From positions 2,542,001 to 2,606,000 of the forward strand of contig NZ_LVWJ02000014.1 of assembly GCF_001625015.1 (NCBI RefSeq): a stretch of 64,000 nucleotides of DNA, given 5' to 3'. The stretch comes from Lewinella sp. 4G2 (GTDB lineage: Bacteria; Bacteroidota; Bacteroidia; Chitinophagales; Saprospiraceae). Shown one piece after another: positions 16,943 through 26,228 of this stretch. Positions within the stretch are counted from its first letter, which is position 1. Each line of letters opens with the position of its first letter. A program made the translations under genes and the position numbers. Under the pieces are notes generated by a model. It saw only the letters and a program-made list of their open reading frames with translations, did not search any database and was not told the DNA's origin.

Positions 16943-17557
16943 ATGCTTATTTCCATTAATGCCGATAACCCCCAACCACGCCTCATCCAGCAAATGGTGG
17001 ACATCCTCGAAGACGGCGGCGTAATTATCTACCCCACCGATACGGTTTACGGCATTGGCTGCGACATCACGAACAAGAATGCCGTCGAGCGCGTCGCCCG
17101 CATCCGGGGTCTGGACCCCAGCAAGGCCCTGTTCAGCTTTATGTGTCAGGATATCTCCCAGATCACTGACTACTCCAAGACGATCAACAATGATGTCTTC
17201 CGGGTCATCAAGCACAACACGCCCGGCCCCTTCACCTTCATCCTGAACTCCAACAACAAGACGCCGAAGATCCTGAAGAACCGGAAGGAAACCATTGGTG
17301 TACGCCTCGTGGACAACAATATTGTCGACGCCCTGGTGCGTGGGCTCGGCCGGCCCATTCTGACGGCCTCCGTAAAACGGGAAGGGGACGATGTACAGGA
17401 GTACTTCAGTGACCCTCAGGAAATCTACGAGGTGTACGGCAAGCGCGTGGATGCAGTCATCGACGGTGGGATGAGCAGTAACCGGCCCAGTACCGTCATC
17501 ATCTGTACGGGTGACCAACCGGAAGTATACCGCGAAGGTGCCGGGGTACTTAAATAG
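16943..17557 (+). CDS. YrdC/Sua5-domain protein, YciO-like
   Basis: 204 residues from ATG 16943. INADNPQPRLIQQMVDILEDGG, YPTDTVYGIGCDITNK and HNTPGPFTFIL closely follow the E. coli YciO layout rather than TsaC. YrdC-fold proteins bind ATP, threonine and bicarbonate; TsaC/Sua5 make threonylcarbamoyl-AMP for tRNA t6A. Whether this copy performs that essential step or is the YciO side-branch cannot be decided without knowing whether another copy exists. A GC-rich hairpin follows the gene. Confidence 0.88.
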   Translation: MLISINADNPQPRLIQQMVDILEDGGVIIYPTDTVYGIGCDITNKNAVERVARIRGLDPSKALFSFMCQDISQITDYSKTINNDVFRVIKHNTPGPFTFILNSNNKTPKILKNRKETIGVRLVDNNIVDALVRGLGRPILTASVKREGDDVQEYFSDPQEIYEVYGKRVDAVIDGGMSSNRPSTVIICTGDQPEVYREGAGVLK

Positions 17558-17581
17558 TATTTGCCACATCACTCTGCGGAT

Positions 17582-17615
17582 AGCGCCCCTCGTACTCACC
17601 CGTGCGAGGGGCGCT
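17582..17615 (+). terminator. Hairpin after the YciO-like gene
   Basis: AGCGCCCCTCG (17582-17592) pairs perfectly with 17605-17615. There is no T-run after it, so it may be a weak terminator or an mRNA 3'-end stabiliser. Confidence 0.5.
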
Positions 17616-17723
17616 GCTATTAGTGACCGGTGGTGCCGGTTCGGACTATTTCCCGCGTAAAAGAGGAACTCACCACGAAGATTTGGTGCCGGTAATGGGG
17701 TAGCCGCCCTCCACTGATTTGGC

Positions 17724-17731
17724 TATCTTTG
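17724..17731 (+). promoter_or_regulatory. -7 box (TATCTTTG) of the TonB-receptor gene
   Basis: A perfect TAnnTTTG 26 bases upstream of the ATG at 17758. No TTG is seen at the exact -33 distance. Confidence 0.5.
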
Positions 17732-17757
17732 CCGCCCCAGCCAAAACCACCTTATAC

Positions 17758-20082
17758 ATGCGTTTCTTCAGCTTTCTTTTGCTGCTTTGTTTGTCAGCTA
17801 CCGCCTTCGGCCAATCGGCCATCATCCGCGGAAATGTATTCGACGAAGAAACCGGTGAGCCCATTTCTTTTGGTACCGTACAGTTGCTCGGCCCCGACGA
17901 TCTTAACCGTGGAGAGAATACGGACGTCGATGGCTTTTTCAGTTTTGCCAACCTACCGGTGGGTGACTTTACCCTCATCGTACGCTACGTCGGTTACGAC
18001 AGCACCGCGACGGCCGTAACCATCGCCAGAGAGAGCCAAATTGAGTATAAACGACTGACGATCAGTGTGGACGGTGGTGTAAAGCTGGAAACCGTATCGG
18101 TAAGTGCTCGCCGCGAGCAGGCGCGTTCCGACGTCGCCGTAGCCAAGGTTACCTTCTCGGGGGAGGAAATTATGGCCATCCCCGCCACCGGTGGTGAGCC
18201 GGATATCGCCCAGTACCTGACCGTCCTGCCGGGCGTAGTAAGCACCGGCGACCAGGGTGGGCAACTCTACATTCGGGGTGGTAGCCCCGTACAGAATAAG
18301 CTGTTGTTGGATGGGATGACGATCTACAATCCGTTCCACTCCATCGGTCTTTTCTCCGTTTTCGAAACGGAGGCCATTCGCTCGGCGGATGTCTACACGG
18401 GGGGCTTCAACGCCGAATACGGTGGCCGCATCTCCGCCATTGTGGACATTAAAACGCGGGAGGGCGACAAAAAGAAATTTAGTGGCCTCGTAAGTGCCAG
18501 CCCCTTTCAGGCCAAAGTGCTCGCGGAAGGTCCCATCAAGAAATTGGATCCGGAAACCGGCAGTAGTGTCAGTTTCCTCGTAACGGGTAAACGTAGCCTC
18601 CTTGCCGAAACGAGCCCCAACCTCTACGGCTACGCCGTCCAAGAAAACTTCTTCAACCTGGAGGATAGCGTAGACGCCAAAGACATTGGCCTTCCCTACG
18701 ACTATCAGGATATTTACGGCAAGATCAGTTTCGTCGGCGGCAATGGTTCCAAGCTGAATTTGTTTGGCTTCAACTACACTGATGACTTCCTCGTACCCGG
18801 GGTAGCGAACCTGGATTGGACCAACTCCGGTGGTGCGGCCAGCTTTAACGTCGTCCCCCCAAGCAGTAACGTGGTGATTGATGGAGTGATCTCCGCCTCC
18901 AACTACCAGGTGAACCTTAGTGAACGGAACAGTACCCCGAGGAGTAGCTCCATTGCGAACTACGTTGCCCAACTCAACTTTACCTACTTCGGCGACGGCG
19001 CCTCCTTCGCCTACGGCTTCGACTACAACGGATTGAACACCAACTTCACCTTCGTTAACCCCGTTGGTATCACCTTTGAGCAGGAGGACTTCACGACGGA
19101 ATTGAACGGTTACGTCAAGTACAAGAAGAAGATCGGTAACCTCATCATCGAGCCCGGCCTCCGCGCGCAGTACTACGCCAGCCAGAATGCGATCAGCATC
19201 GAGCCGCGGTTCGGAATGAAGTACAATGCTTCCACCAAACTCCGCTTCAAGGCGGCGGGTGGCCTGTACAGCCAGAACCTGATCTCCACCCAGAACGATT
19301 TGGACATCGTCAACTTCTTCTCCGGCTTCCTGGTCGGGCCGGAGGGCACCATCTTCGATTCCAATGGTGAGGCGACGGACGATAACTTGCAGAAGGCCAT
19401 CCACGCCATTGGTGGGGTGGAGTACGACGTGAATAAGGACATCACCGTCAACATTGAAGGTTACTACAAGGGCTTTAACCAACTCATTGAACTTAACCGC
19501 AACAAACTCAGCGCGCAGGATGCCAACTTCATTGCGCTGGACGGGGTGGCTTACGGTGGTGACGTCTCCGTCGAGTACCGGAAGGGAAGTTTACTCCTGG
19601 CTTCTAATTACAGCCTCGGTTTCGTCACTCGTGACGACGGTTTCGAAGAGTACCCCACCAGCTTCGATCGCCGCCACAACGTGAATGCTTACGGCTCCTA
19701 CGCTTTCGGTAAGGACCAGCAGTGGCTGGCCGGCTTCAAGTTTAACTTCGGTTCCGCCTTCCCTTTCACCGAGACGGTTGGTTTCGTGGAGGAGCCCGAT
19801 CTCAGTACCAACCCCATCACCCCGAACGTGCTGACGGGTAACGGCTCACTCGGTGTACTGCTCAGTGGTGACCGTAACGGTGGCCGTCTGTCCGATTTCC
19901 ACCGCCTCGACCTAAGCTTACAGCGGACCTTTAATTTCGGGGAAAGCTCCCGCCTGGAGATTACGGCTTCGGTGACCAACGCCTACAACCGGGAAAACAT
20001 CTTCTACGTGGATCGGATCTCGAACGAACGGGTGGACCAGTTGCCTATCCTGCCGTCGTTGAATGCTACCTTTTACTGGTAG
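17758..20082 (+). CDS. TonB-dependent receptor with N-terminal carboxypeptidase-like domain
   Basis: 774 residues from ATG 17758. A signal peptide (to AFGQ) is followed by a CarboxypepD_reg-like domain (IIRGNVFDEETGEPISFGTVQLLG), a plug domain (ETVSVSARREQ...GGQLYIRGGSPVQNKLLLDGMTIYNP...NAEYGGRISAIVDIKTREG) and a beta-barrel ending in NAYNRENIFYVDR...LNATFYW with a terminal aromatic. It imports an unknown ligand across the outer membrane with TonB energy. No SusD-like partner is adjacent, so it is not a Sus pair. Confidence 0.93.
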   Translation: MRFFSFLLLLCLSATAFGQSAIIRGNVFDEETGEPISFGTVQLLGPDDLNRGENTDVDGFFSFANLPVGDFTLIVRYVGYDSTATAVTIARESQIEYKRLTISVDGGVKLETVSVSARREQARSDVAVAKVTFSGEEIMAIPATGGEPDIAQYLTVLPGVVSTGDQGGQLYIRGGSPVQNKLLLDGMTIYNPFHSIGLFSVFETEAIRSADVYTGGFNAEYGGRISAIVDIKTREGDKKKFSGLVSASPFQAKVLAEGPIKKLDPETGSSVSFLVTGKRSLLAETSPNLYGYAVQENFFNLEDSVDAKDIGLPYDYQDIYGKISFVGGNGSKLNLFGFNYTDDFLVPGVANLDWTNSGGAASFNVVPPSSNVVIDGVISASNYQVNLSERNSTPRSSSIANYVAQLNFTYFGDGASFAYGFDYNGLNTNFTFVNPVGITFEQEDFTTELNGYVKYKKKIGNLIIEPGLRAQYYASQNAISIEPRFGMKYNASTKLRFKAAGGLYSQNLISTQNDLDIVNFFSGFLVGPEGTIFDSNGEATDDNLQKAIHAIGGVEYDVNKDITVNIEGYYKGFNQLIELNRNKLSAQDANFIALDGVAYGGDVSVEYRKGSLLLASNYSLGFVTRDDGFEEYPTSFDRRHNVNAYGSYAFGKDQQWLAGFKFNFGSAFPFTETVGFVEEPDLSTNPITPNVLTGNGSLGVLLSGDRNGGRLSDFHRLDLSLQRTFNFGESSRLEITASVTNAYNRENIFYVDRISNERVDQLPILPSLNATFYW

Positions 20083-20083
20083 G

Positions 20084-20160
20084 GCTTAGTCGGGTAGTCA
20101 GGTAGTCGGGTAGTCAGGTAGTACGTATTACCTGACTACCCGACTACGATACTACCTGAC
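20084..20160. terminator. Long perfect hairpin between convergent genes, made of a tandem repeat
   Basis: GTAGTCGGGTAGTCAGGTA (20102-20120) pairs perfectly with 20129-20147 around an eight-base loop; a second tandem copy of the unit precedes the left arm (from 20087) and part follows the right arm. The site lies between the TonB-receptor and a convergent small gene, so it may terminate both. Flanking T-runs are absent, so a palindromic repeat is the alternative. Confidence 0.6.
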
Positions 20161-20163
20161 TGA

Positions 20164-20385
20164 TCAAGCTTCAACGCGGTCCCAGTTTGTGCTTCCGATA
20201 TAGATCATGATGATGCCTACGATGACCATCCCCAGTCGTACGGCGAAGGAGAGGGCTACATTGTAGCGGTAGAGCCAGTCGAGGATGACCAGGTCTACGC
20301 CCACCATATTGATGAAGAGGGTGAATAGCCCAATAATCAAAAGAAGGAAACCGATTACGCGGATGGTGGTGGCGTGCTTGAGCAT
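20164..20385 (-). CDS. Small two-helix membrane protein
   Basis: 73 residues with two hydrophobic helices (IRVIGFLLLIIGLFTLFINMV and FAVRLGMVIVGIIMIYIG) separated by VDLVILDWLYRYNVALS. No family recognised. It is convergent with the TonB-receptor gene and close to the hairpin at 20102-20147. Membrane topology and its own spacer upstream make it plausible as a real gene. Confidence 0.6.
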   Translation of the reverse strand: MLKHATTIRVIGFLLLIIGLFTLFINMVGVDLVILDWLYRYNVALSFAVRLGMVIVGIIMIYIGSTNWDRVEA

Positions 20386-20570
20386 GAGGAAACGTTTTGG
20401 GTAGCGAGCTTAGTGACTGCACTCTGGTGCAAAACTAAGGCGAGCGTAAAGGTGTTGCGCCGGTAAGTCCTTATTTTACCTTCCCATTACCCACGGAGTA
20501 CCTATTCCGGCCTATTCCACGCGACCTAACCAATCCGTGGTGGAATCCGCTCCATACTTTAGTCCTGACC

Positions 20571-21425
20571 GTGCCCACCGCTCCCATTAAGATCATTGAA
20601 TGCCCCCGCGATGCGATGCAGGGGCGCCACGATTTCATCCCCACCGCGGTGAAGGCAGCCTACCTGCAACAACTGCTGGCCTGCGGGTTCGATACCCTCG
20701 ACTTTGGCAGTTTCGTCTCGCCCAAGGCCATCCCACAGATGCGGGACACGGCGGAGGTGCTCGGGCAATTGGACCTTTCCGTTACTGATACCAAACTCCT
20801 GGCCATCGTAGCCAACCGGCGGGGAGCAACGGATGCGCTGAGCCACGCGGAGATCGATTACCTGGGTTACCCCTTCAGTATCAGCGAAACCTTTCAGCTC
20901 CGGAACACCAACGCGACGTTGGCGGAGAGCCTGGACCGGGTGAAGCAGATCCAGGATATGACCCTGGCCGCCGGAAAAGAGATGGTCCTCTACATCAGCA
21001 TGGGCTTCGGCAATCCTTACGGTGACCCCTGGAACGTTGACGTGGTAGAGGAATGGGTAAGCCGTTTAGCGGCGCTGGACCTTAAGATCTTCCAGTTGTC
21101 CGATACCGTCGGGGTAAGTAGCCCGGAGAATATCTCCTACCTCTTCAGCAACCTGATCCCTCGCTACCCGGAACTGGAGATCGGGGCCCATCTCCACACT
21201 ACGCCCTCGACCTGGCGGGAAAAAGTGGAGGCCGCCACCAACTCCGGTTGCCGCCGCTTCGATGGTGCCATCCGCGGCTTCGGAGGTTGCCCCATGGCGA
21301 AGGACGACCTCACCGGTAATATGGCGACGGAGAACCTGCTGGCTTACCTCGGCTTTGCGGAGACGAACGTAAACGAATCAGCCTTTGCGGAAGCGATGGC
21401 GGCCTCGGGCGGGGTGTTCATTTGA
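20571..21425 (+). CDS. Hydroxymethylglutaryl-CoA lyase
   Basis: 284 residues with a GTG start. The opening IKIIECPRDAMQGRHDFIPT holds the catalytic metal-binding Asp, DTLDFGSFVSPKAIPQMRDTAEV is the HMG-CoA lyase signature, LQLSDTVGVSS-type residues follow (KIFQLSDTVGVSSPENI), HLHTT gives the metal-binding histidines, and FGGCPMAKDDLTGNMATE holds the catalytic Cys loop. It cleaves HMG-CoA to acetyl-CoA and acetoacetate in leucine or ketone-body metabolism. It stands alone; the leader has a TACTTTA box within 20 bases of the GTG. Confidence 0.92.
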   Translation: MPTAPIKIIECPRDAMQGRHDFIPTAVKAAYLQQLLACGFDTLDFGSFVSPKAIPQMRDTAEVLGQLDLSVTDTKLLAIVANRRGATDALSHAEIDYLGYPFSISETFQLRNTNATLAESLDRVKQIQDMTLAAGKEMVLYISMGFGNPYGDPWNVDVVEEWVSRLAALDLKIFQLSDTVGVSSPENISYLFSNLIPRYPELEIGAHLHTTPSTWREKVEAATNSGCRRFDGAIRGFGGCPMAKDDLTGNMATENLLAYLGFAETNVNESAFAEAMAASGGVFI

Positions 21426-21467
21426 TGCCCACGGATCAAATCTTCCCTAAAGTTTGATTTCTCCGGT

Positions 21468-24400
21468 TTACCGAATGACCAATCTCTTTACGATCGTTTG
21501 CCCCTCCGAGCTCACCTTTAGTACGTATGCGCCGCTGGGTAATCCTTGGGTTTCGTACGGTCCGGATTGCTTGCCTTCCCAGCTTTGCATCCTGCGGCCG
21601 CGCATATCGAAAAGGGCAACGGTTAGTTCTGCTTGATTGGCGGGTAAACCACGCAGGGTAAAGACGCCACTATTCGGATTTGGCACGATCTGTAGCCTGG
21701 TTGGATCATCCTGAAAACTGGTGCTGGACGTGTTCTCTAGAGTGGTACAACAGGTGGTGAAACCATTGCCATCACGATTGCGTGACACGCATACGCGGGC
21801 GCTGGTGCCGAAGGGAACGGGAATGAAGATGCTGTTGAAGCGCCCGGCTTCTTCTTCGTTGACCGTCCAACGAACGTCGTTGCGATCACCGGGGACGGTG
21901 ACCCGGAATATATCACCGCCCTGAAATTCGACGGTGATGTCCCCCTCGCAATTGCTGGGGTTACAGTTGTCGACTACCACGTATTCGGATTCGTAGCAAG
22001 TATTACCACGGAAGTAGGAAACGTAGTAGCACTCGGGCGCGCCGCAATCATCGTTGGTGTAGGGTACGAAGGCTGTTTGTCCGCTATTTAACAGTCTGGT
22101 GCTGTTGTCGTCGTTCAAACGGTACCACTGGATACGGCTGGTTCCGTTAGCCGCGAAGACCAGGTCGATCCCCGAACCATCCGCCGAGGGTCGGACGATG
22201 GATTGGCGGCTTTCCGTGTGCTCATCCGTGATACAATAGGTGGCGCAGCAGTAGTCCGCGCAGCCCAGATTGTCAGCCGCCTCGGAGTAGCAGATCTGAT
22301 ACTCACCGCTTCGTGGAAAGGTGATGCGTAGGCTACCATTCGTTTGGAGGGATGCACCGGCGACTGACGGCAACGGCCGACTATTCACGAGCCAATCCCG
22401 GATACCGTTGCCACTACTGCGAAGCGGCGTAAAATCGTAAGTGAGTGGGAGGTCCGGATCGACGACCGTTTGGCGCAAGCCGGTACACAAACGATCCGTT
22501 TGGCTGCGGATACAACGGAGACCGCAACGTAGGTTCAGCGTGAAATTGCCCCTTTCTTCCTGGGATCCGTATACGTACACGTAATAAATAGCATCAACCT
22601 CGGTACTGACGGTTACGGACGATGCCTCGCCGCAAGCATTGGAGTTCACGCCGACGCAGGTTAGCTCTCCGCAAACATCGCCGGAGAAGACGGCCATACG
22701 CGTATTGTAATTACTCTCCCAACAAAGGTTGGGCGTCATGGGCCGGCCCGTACCTACGAAGGAATACCAAACACCCGGCGGGGAGCCGTCCACGTGGCCA
22801 CATTCCGTATCACTGAGGGTGGACGCAGCCCGGAGGGTACTGCCTTCAATCAGCTGATCGCAGCCGATGGGGATGGCCTGGCTACAGAGATCATTCGGTG
22901 CTACGAGACTCAGGAAGGATACCGAGTAGTCCTCTACCACCAAATCACCACCGGTTTGGCACGGGCCGTTGATGGCTTCGGGGCTCATCATCACCCGTAA
23001 TCGGGAGGGGCCCGTGGTGACCGTTGCTGGAATCGTAATGCTGGAAATTACCGCCTGATCCGCAGCGTTTTGGGCGGTAACCAGTAATTCGTTGTCCTCG
23101 AAGCTGTTGTTCCGGTTGAGGTCCAGGTAGACGCGCCAGTTGAGTGGCTGGTCAGTTGTTGACAAGTCCGTAGCGGCCTGGAGGTTGACGGGGTAATCGT
23201 CTCCCGGCCCAAACTGGGCCAGGGTAGGCTGAAACTGCGTGTAGCCGTACGCAGCGCCGGAAACCTGGTTGACGTCACCAACCATCACGCTGCTGATCCA
23301 GTAAGGCTCGCTCGCGCCGTAGGATGGGCAGTATTCCTCACCGCAGCCGAGAGTGCTGATAAATTCAGATTCGCCCCAGGTGGCGTCGCCCGTACAGATT
23401 GGGCGCAGTTGGACCTCAAAATCGGTACAGGGCGCAAGACCGGAGATGACGTTGTTGCTGGCATCCGCGAAGATCACCCAATCTTCGTCCGATCCGACGG
23501 GCCGTACCCGGGCGTCGGCGAGGATTTGCTCCTGGCCATCCCAGGCGAGGCTGAAGTAGTTGAAGCCGGTTTCACCATCGAAGAATACCTCCGGAGAGAT
23601 GCAACCTTCACAATCCAGCGTAAGGGTAAACGGGCGGTCGTTCCGAGTATTACCGCCCACGTAGATGTAGTAGTCCTTATCCGGATCAGTCAGGTAAGTT
23701 GCCTGCACGCCATCGCCCGTCCCACGGGTGAAGGGTTGCTCGCAGGTGAAGCTTCCGCAGGAGCCACTGAAGACATCCAACTGCATGAATCCTACGTCGG
23801 GCGTCAGGTCCAGGCTCAACTGGCCATCCTGGCCCGGCCAGTAATACCAGAGGCCGGGCTCCTGGCTTCCGTTAAATCCACAATTTTCGTCTACGTCGAA
23901 GGTGAAGCCGGCGGCTTCCACGCGGCCCTGCGTCGTCGTTCCACAGGAGAGTTCGATGGCGCCTTCGCACAGTTCATTTGCCTGGGGCATGCCGCCGCTG
24001 ATGTTGACCAGGTAGTCTTCCGTTTCCGCATCGCCGGTGGCTGTGCAATCATCCCGGTTGGGGTCACCGCTGAGGATGACGCGCAGGCGGGAGGGCCCGT
24101 TGTAGCGAGCTACCGGCATCGTGAATTCCCCAATCTCAGTTTGGGTGGCGTTGGCGTCGCGGCTAAAGATCAATTCACCTTCGTCTTCGAAATCGTTGTC
24201 ACCATTGAGGTCCAGGTAGATCCGCCAGCTGGCGGCTTGATCACCATTTTCGACGGGGCCGACGACGAAGGGATAATTAGTGCCCCGCTCCAGTTGCATC
24301 GTTTCGGCCTGGTAGAAAAGGTATCCGTTGTCCACTCCGGTGGACCGTTGAATGTTGGCGATCTGTACCCGGCCGATGGCGTAGGCTTCCGGCCGGCCGT

Positions 24401-25985
24401 AGCTCGCGCAGTAGTCGTCCGTACAAACAGGGCTGGGGTCGACGATAATGGGTTCGGACCACAAGCCGAATACGTTGTCGCAAATACCGCGGTACTCGAT
24501 GAACTCCAGGCCACAGGCTTCCTCGACCTCGATCCGGAAAGGTGGGGTAGGATTGGTGTAGATTACGCCTTCGTTTCCAAAGACGGCACCGACGCGGAGT
24601 TCGAACTCGTTGGTTTGATCCGGCGTCCAGTCTACGATCAGATAGTTGTGGTTCCGTTCGGTGACCCGCACGTCGGCGGGCGCGGGGCAGTTTGCCGAGA
24701 CGCAGGAAATTTCCAATTCGTAGTTGCCGACTGATTCATCGATCCCGGTGACGTAGAGGTAGTAGTCCGTCCCAGCCTCGGTGGGGAAGGTGGCGAAGGA
24801 GCCCGGTGCTTGTTGGTTGGAACACCGATCGCCAGGGAGATTTATGCACACCAAATCATCGCAGGCTCCGGTGAAGACGGCGAGGTGGCCGAAGAGTTCT
24901 CCGTCACACAGGCGGGCGGTGATTTGCGAACCATCTCCGGCGTAGCGGTACCATACACCACGGGTCGCACCAGTATTGACGCGGCCGCAAAATTCGGGCG
25001 ATTGGTCAATGGAGGCACCGGTGATGGAGCCGGTTTTGGTTTCGCCACAGTTGATCGGTAGTGCATCAACGCAAAAGTCATTCTGAGGTGGGCTGTAATC
25101 CGAACAGACGAGATAGGAGCGGGACTCATTCAGGTAGAAATCCATCCGGTCGTACTGCCCATTGGTAAAAGCGTCCCGGCAGAACGATGGCGCGTACGAC
25201 ATAATATTGTCCGTAAGCGGTTGGTACGCAGCACCATTTGCGTCGCGGCGGGTTCCCGTGTACTGGCAATTCCCGCCAATTTCTGAAGCACTACAGCCTG
25301 GCCCGCGTAGGTTGGGGTCGGCGGGGGTATCACAAATGTCATCTCCAGTAAAATCACAGTTACTACCATCCACCAATTCGTCAGTCAGATCTTCGCAGTT
25401 GGATTTCCCGTGGGTATGGTAAAGCCCCAGGTAGTGGCCAATCTCGTGGCTGAGGGTGGCACCATTATTGAAGCAATCGGCGTCCATGAGAATCAGGTCG
25501 CGGCCGGGGGGAAGATACGTGTAGCCGCAAACGTCGCTGGTTCCGGTGGATACTTCGTCGGCTACGAAAATATTGATCACTTCCGGAATGGCGTACGCGG
25601 TCCGGACGAAGGCTTCGTCATCCAGCCGGTTAAAATCAAAGCGATCACCGTCGTCGTAGTAGCGGGGAGCGGCGCAGTCTACGAAGCGAATGCCCATGGG
25701 GGCGTAATCCTCGTTTGCATCCGCCAAACCAACTTGGTAGGAGGTCAGGCTGAGGCCGCCAAATCCATTATCATCGTTGAAAATATGGGCCTGCACCGGT
25801 ACCTCAATCATCGCGCCATTCTTGCCTCGAGTTGTGGGCCGCACGTACGCCTGGGCCGCTTTACGCGTAGCATCCAGGTAAGCCCGGGCGGCGGGGGAGG
25901 GTTCCGTTCCGCATACTTCTTGGGCAAAAACGGAAGTGGATTGAAAGCATAGGAATGCTACCAACAGGGCGAAAAATCTCAACAT
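21468..25985 (-). CDS. Large type IX-secreted M43 (pappalysin-like) metalloprotease with GEVED domains
   Basis: 1505 residues. A signal peptide (ends VFAQ) precedes an M43 protease domain with zinc motif HEIGHYLGLYH (180-190) and a Met-turn NIMSYAPSF near 265. Then come repeated modules: a CBM/PPC-like domain (DALPINCGETKTGSI...), a fibronectin-like segment, and GEVED domains (YCASYGRPEAYAIGRVQI...AETEDYLVNISG and YCPSYGASEPYWISSVMV...VVEDYSVSF). The tail LQIVPNPNSGVFTLRGL...GAYVLKVSSEGQTIVKRLVIR is a type IX C-terminal sorting domain. It is probably attached to or released from the cell surface to degrade proteins. Confidence 0.93.
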   Translation of the reverse strand: MLRFFALLVAFLCFQSTSVFAQEVCGTEPSPAARAYLDATRKAAQAYVRPTTRGKNGAMIEVPVQAHIFNDDNGFGGLSLTSYQVGLADANEDYAPMGIRFVDCAAPRYYDDGDRFDFNRLDDEAFVRTAYAIPEVINIFVADEVSTGTSDVCGYTYLPPGRDLILMDADCFNNGATLSHEIGHYLGLYHTHGKSNCEDLTDELVDGSNCDFTGDDICDTPADPNLRGPGCSASEIGGNCQYTGTRRDANGAAYQPLTDNIMSYAPSFCRDAFTNGQYDRMDFYLNESRSYLVCSDYSPPQNDFCVDALPINCGETKTGSITGASIDQSPEFCGRVNTGATRGVWYRYAGDGSQITARLCDGELFGHLAVFTGACDDLVCINLPGDRCSNQQAPGSFATFPTEAGTDYYLYVTGIDESVGNYELEISCVSANCPAPADVRVTERNHNYLIVDWTPDQTNEFELRVGAVFGNEGVIYTNPTPPFRIEVEEACGLEFIEYRGICDNVFGLWSEPIIVDPSPVCTDDYCASYGRPEAYAIGRVQIANIQRSTGVDNGYLFYQAETMQLERGTNYPFVVGPVENGDQAASWRIYLDLNGDNDFEDEGELIFSRDANATQTEIGEFTMPVARYNGPSRLRVILSGDPNRDDCTATGDAETEDYLVNISGGMPQANELCEGAIELSCGTTTQGRVEAAGFTFDVDENCGFNGSQEPGLWYYWPGQDGQLSLDLTPDVGFMQLDVFSGSCGSFTCEQPFTRGTGDGVQATYLTDPDKDYYIYVGGNTRNDRPFTLTLDCEGCISPEVFFDGETGFNYFSLAWDGQEQILADARVRPVGSDEDWVIFADASNNVISGLAPCTDFEVQLRPICTGDATWGESEFISTLGCGEEYCPSYGASEPYWISSVMVGDVNQVSGAAYGYTQFQPTLAQFGPGDDYPVNLQAATDLSTTDQPLNWRVYLDLNRNNSFEDNELLVTAQNAADQAVISSITIPATVTTGPSRLRVMMSPEAINGPCQTGGDLVVEDYSVSFLSLVAPNDLCSQAIPIGCDQLIEGSTLRAASTLSDTECGHVDGSPPGVWYSFVGTGRPMTPNLCWESNYNTRMAVFSGDVCGELTCVGVNSNACGEASSVTVSTEVDAIYYVYVYGSQEERGNFTLNLRCGLRCIRSQTDRLCTGLRQTVVDPDLPLTYDFTPLRSSGNGIRDWLVNSRPLPSVAGASLQTNGSLRITFPRSGEYQICYSEAADNLGCADYCCATYCITDEHTESRQSIVRPSADGSGIDLVFAANGTSRIQWYRLNDDNSTRLLNSGQTAFVPYTNDDCGAPECYYVSYFRGNTCYESEYVVVDNCNPSNCEGDITVEFQGGDIFRVTVPGDRNDVRWTVNEEEAGRFNSIFIPVPFGTSARVCVSRNRDGNGFTTCCTTLENTSSTSFQDDPTRLQIVPNPNSGVFTLRGLPANQAELTVALFDMRGRRMQSWEGKQSGPYETQGLPSGAYVLKVSSEGQTIVKRLVIR

Positions 25986-26039
25986 GGCGGAAAGACTAAT
26001 AGGGTAGTGAAAGACGATCTAAACAATAATAAACTGCTA

Positions 26040-26047
26040 CAAAGATA
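26040..26047 (-). promoter_or_regulatory. -7 box (TATCTTTG) upstream of the M43 protease gene
   Basis: The minus strand reads TATCTTTG about 55 bases before the ATG at 25985. The rest of the 240-base divergent spacer shows only a short CCCC/GGGG hairpin near 26054-26068. Confidence 0.4.
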
Positions 26048-26215
26048 AATAAACCCCGTTTCAGGGGCTTTAGCCTAGTTGGTATTCCTGAGCCGTTGGC
26101 CTTCCAGCTTACTAATTCGGTAGCTAAAAATGCTACCCGAATATTACGAACTGTAACCGTGCCTCCATAAAGAAGCCTTTTCTAATTCTGCTTACGAGGG
26201 ACCGCCAAACCATCT

Positions 26216-26223
26216 TATCTTCG
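26216..26223 (+). promoter_or_regulatory. -7 box (TATCTTCG) five bases before the lipoprotein ATG
   Basis: TATCTTCG, CGGCG, ATG. One mismatch to TAnnTTTG; spacing matches the other leaderless candidates. Confidence 0.45.
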
Positions 26224-26228
26224 CGGCG

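Noticed and set aside
17953-19482. Long minus-strand open frame (509 codons) opposite the TonB receptor
   Set aside because: The plus strand encodes a complete, motif-rich TonB-dependent receptor; the reverse frame has no recognisable domain and a low-complexity Val/Gly/Glu composition typical of GC-biased shadows.
20084-20160. CRISPR-like array from short repeated units
   Set aside because: Repeats are directly adjacent without spacers, form one hairpin, and no cas genes are present anywhere in the window.
23409-24734. Plus-strand open frame (441 codons) inside the M43 protease
   Set aside because: It lies antisense to conserved GEVED domains and shows no family features or start signals.
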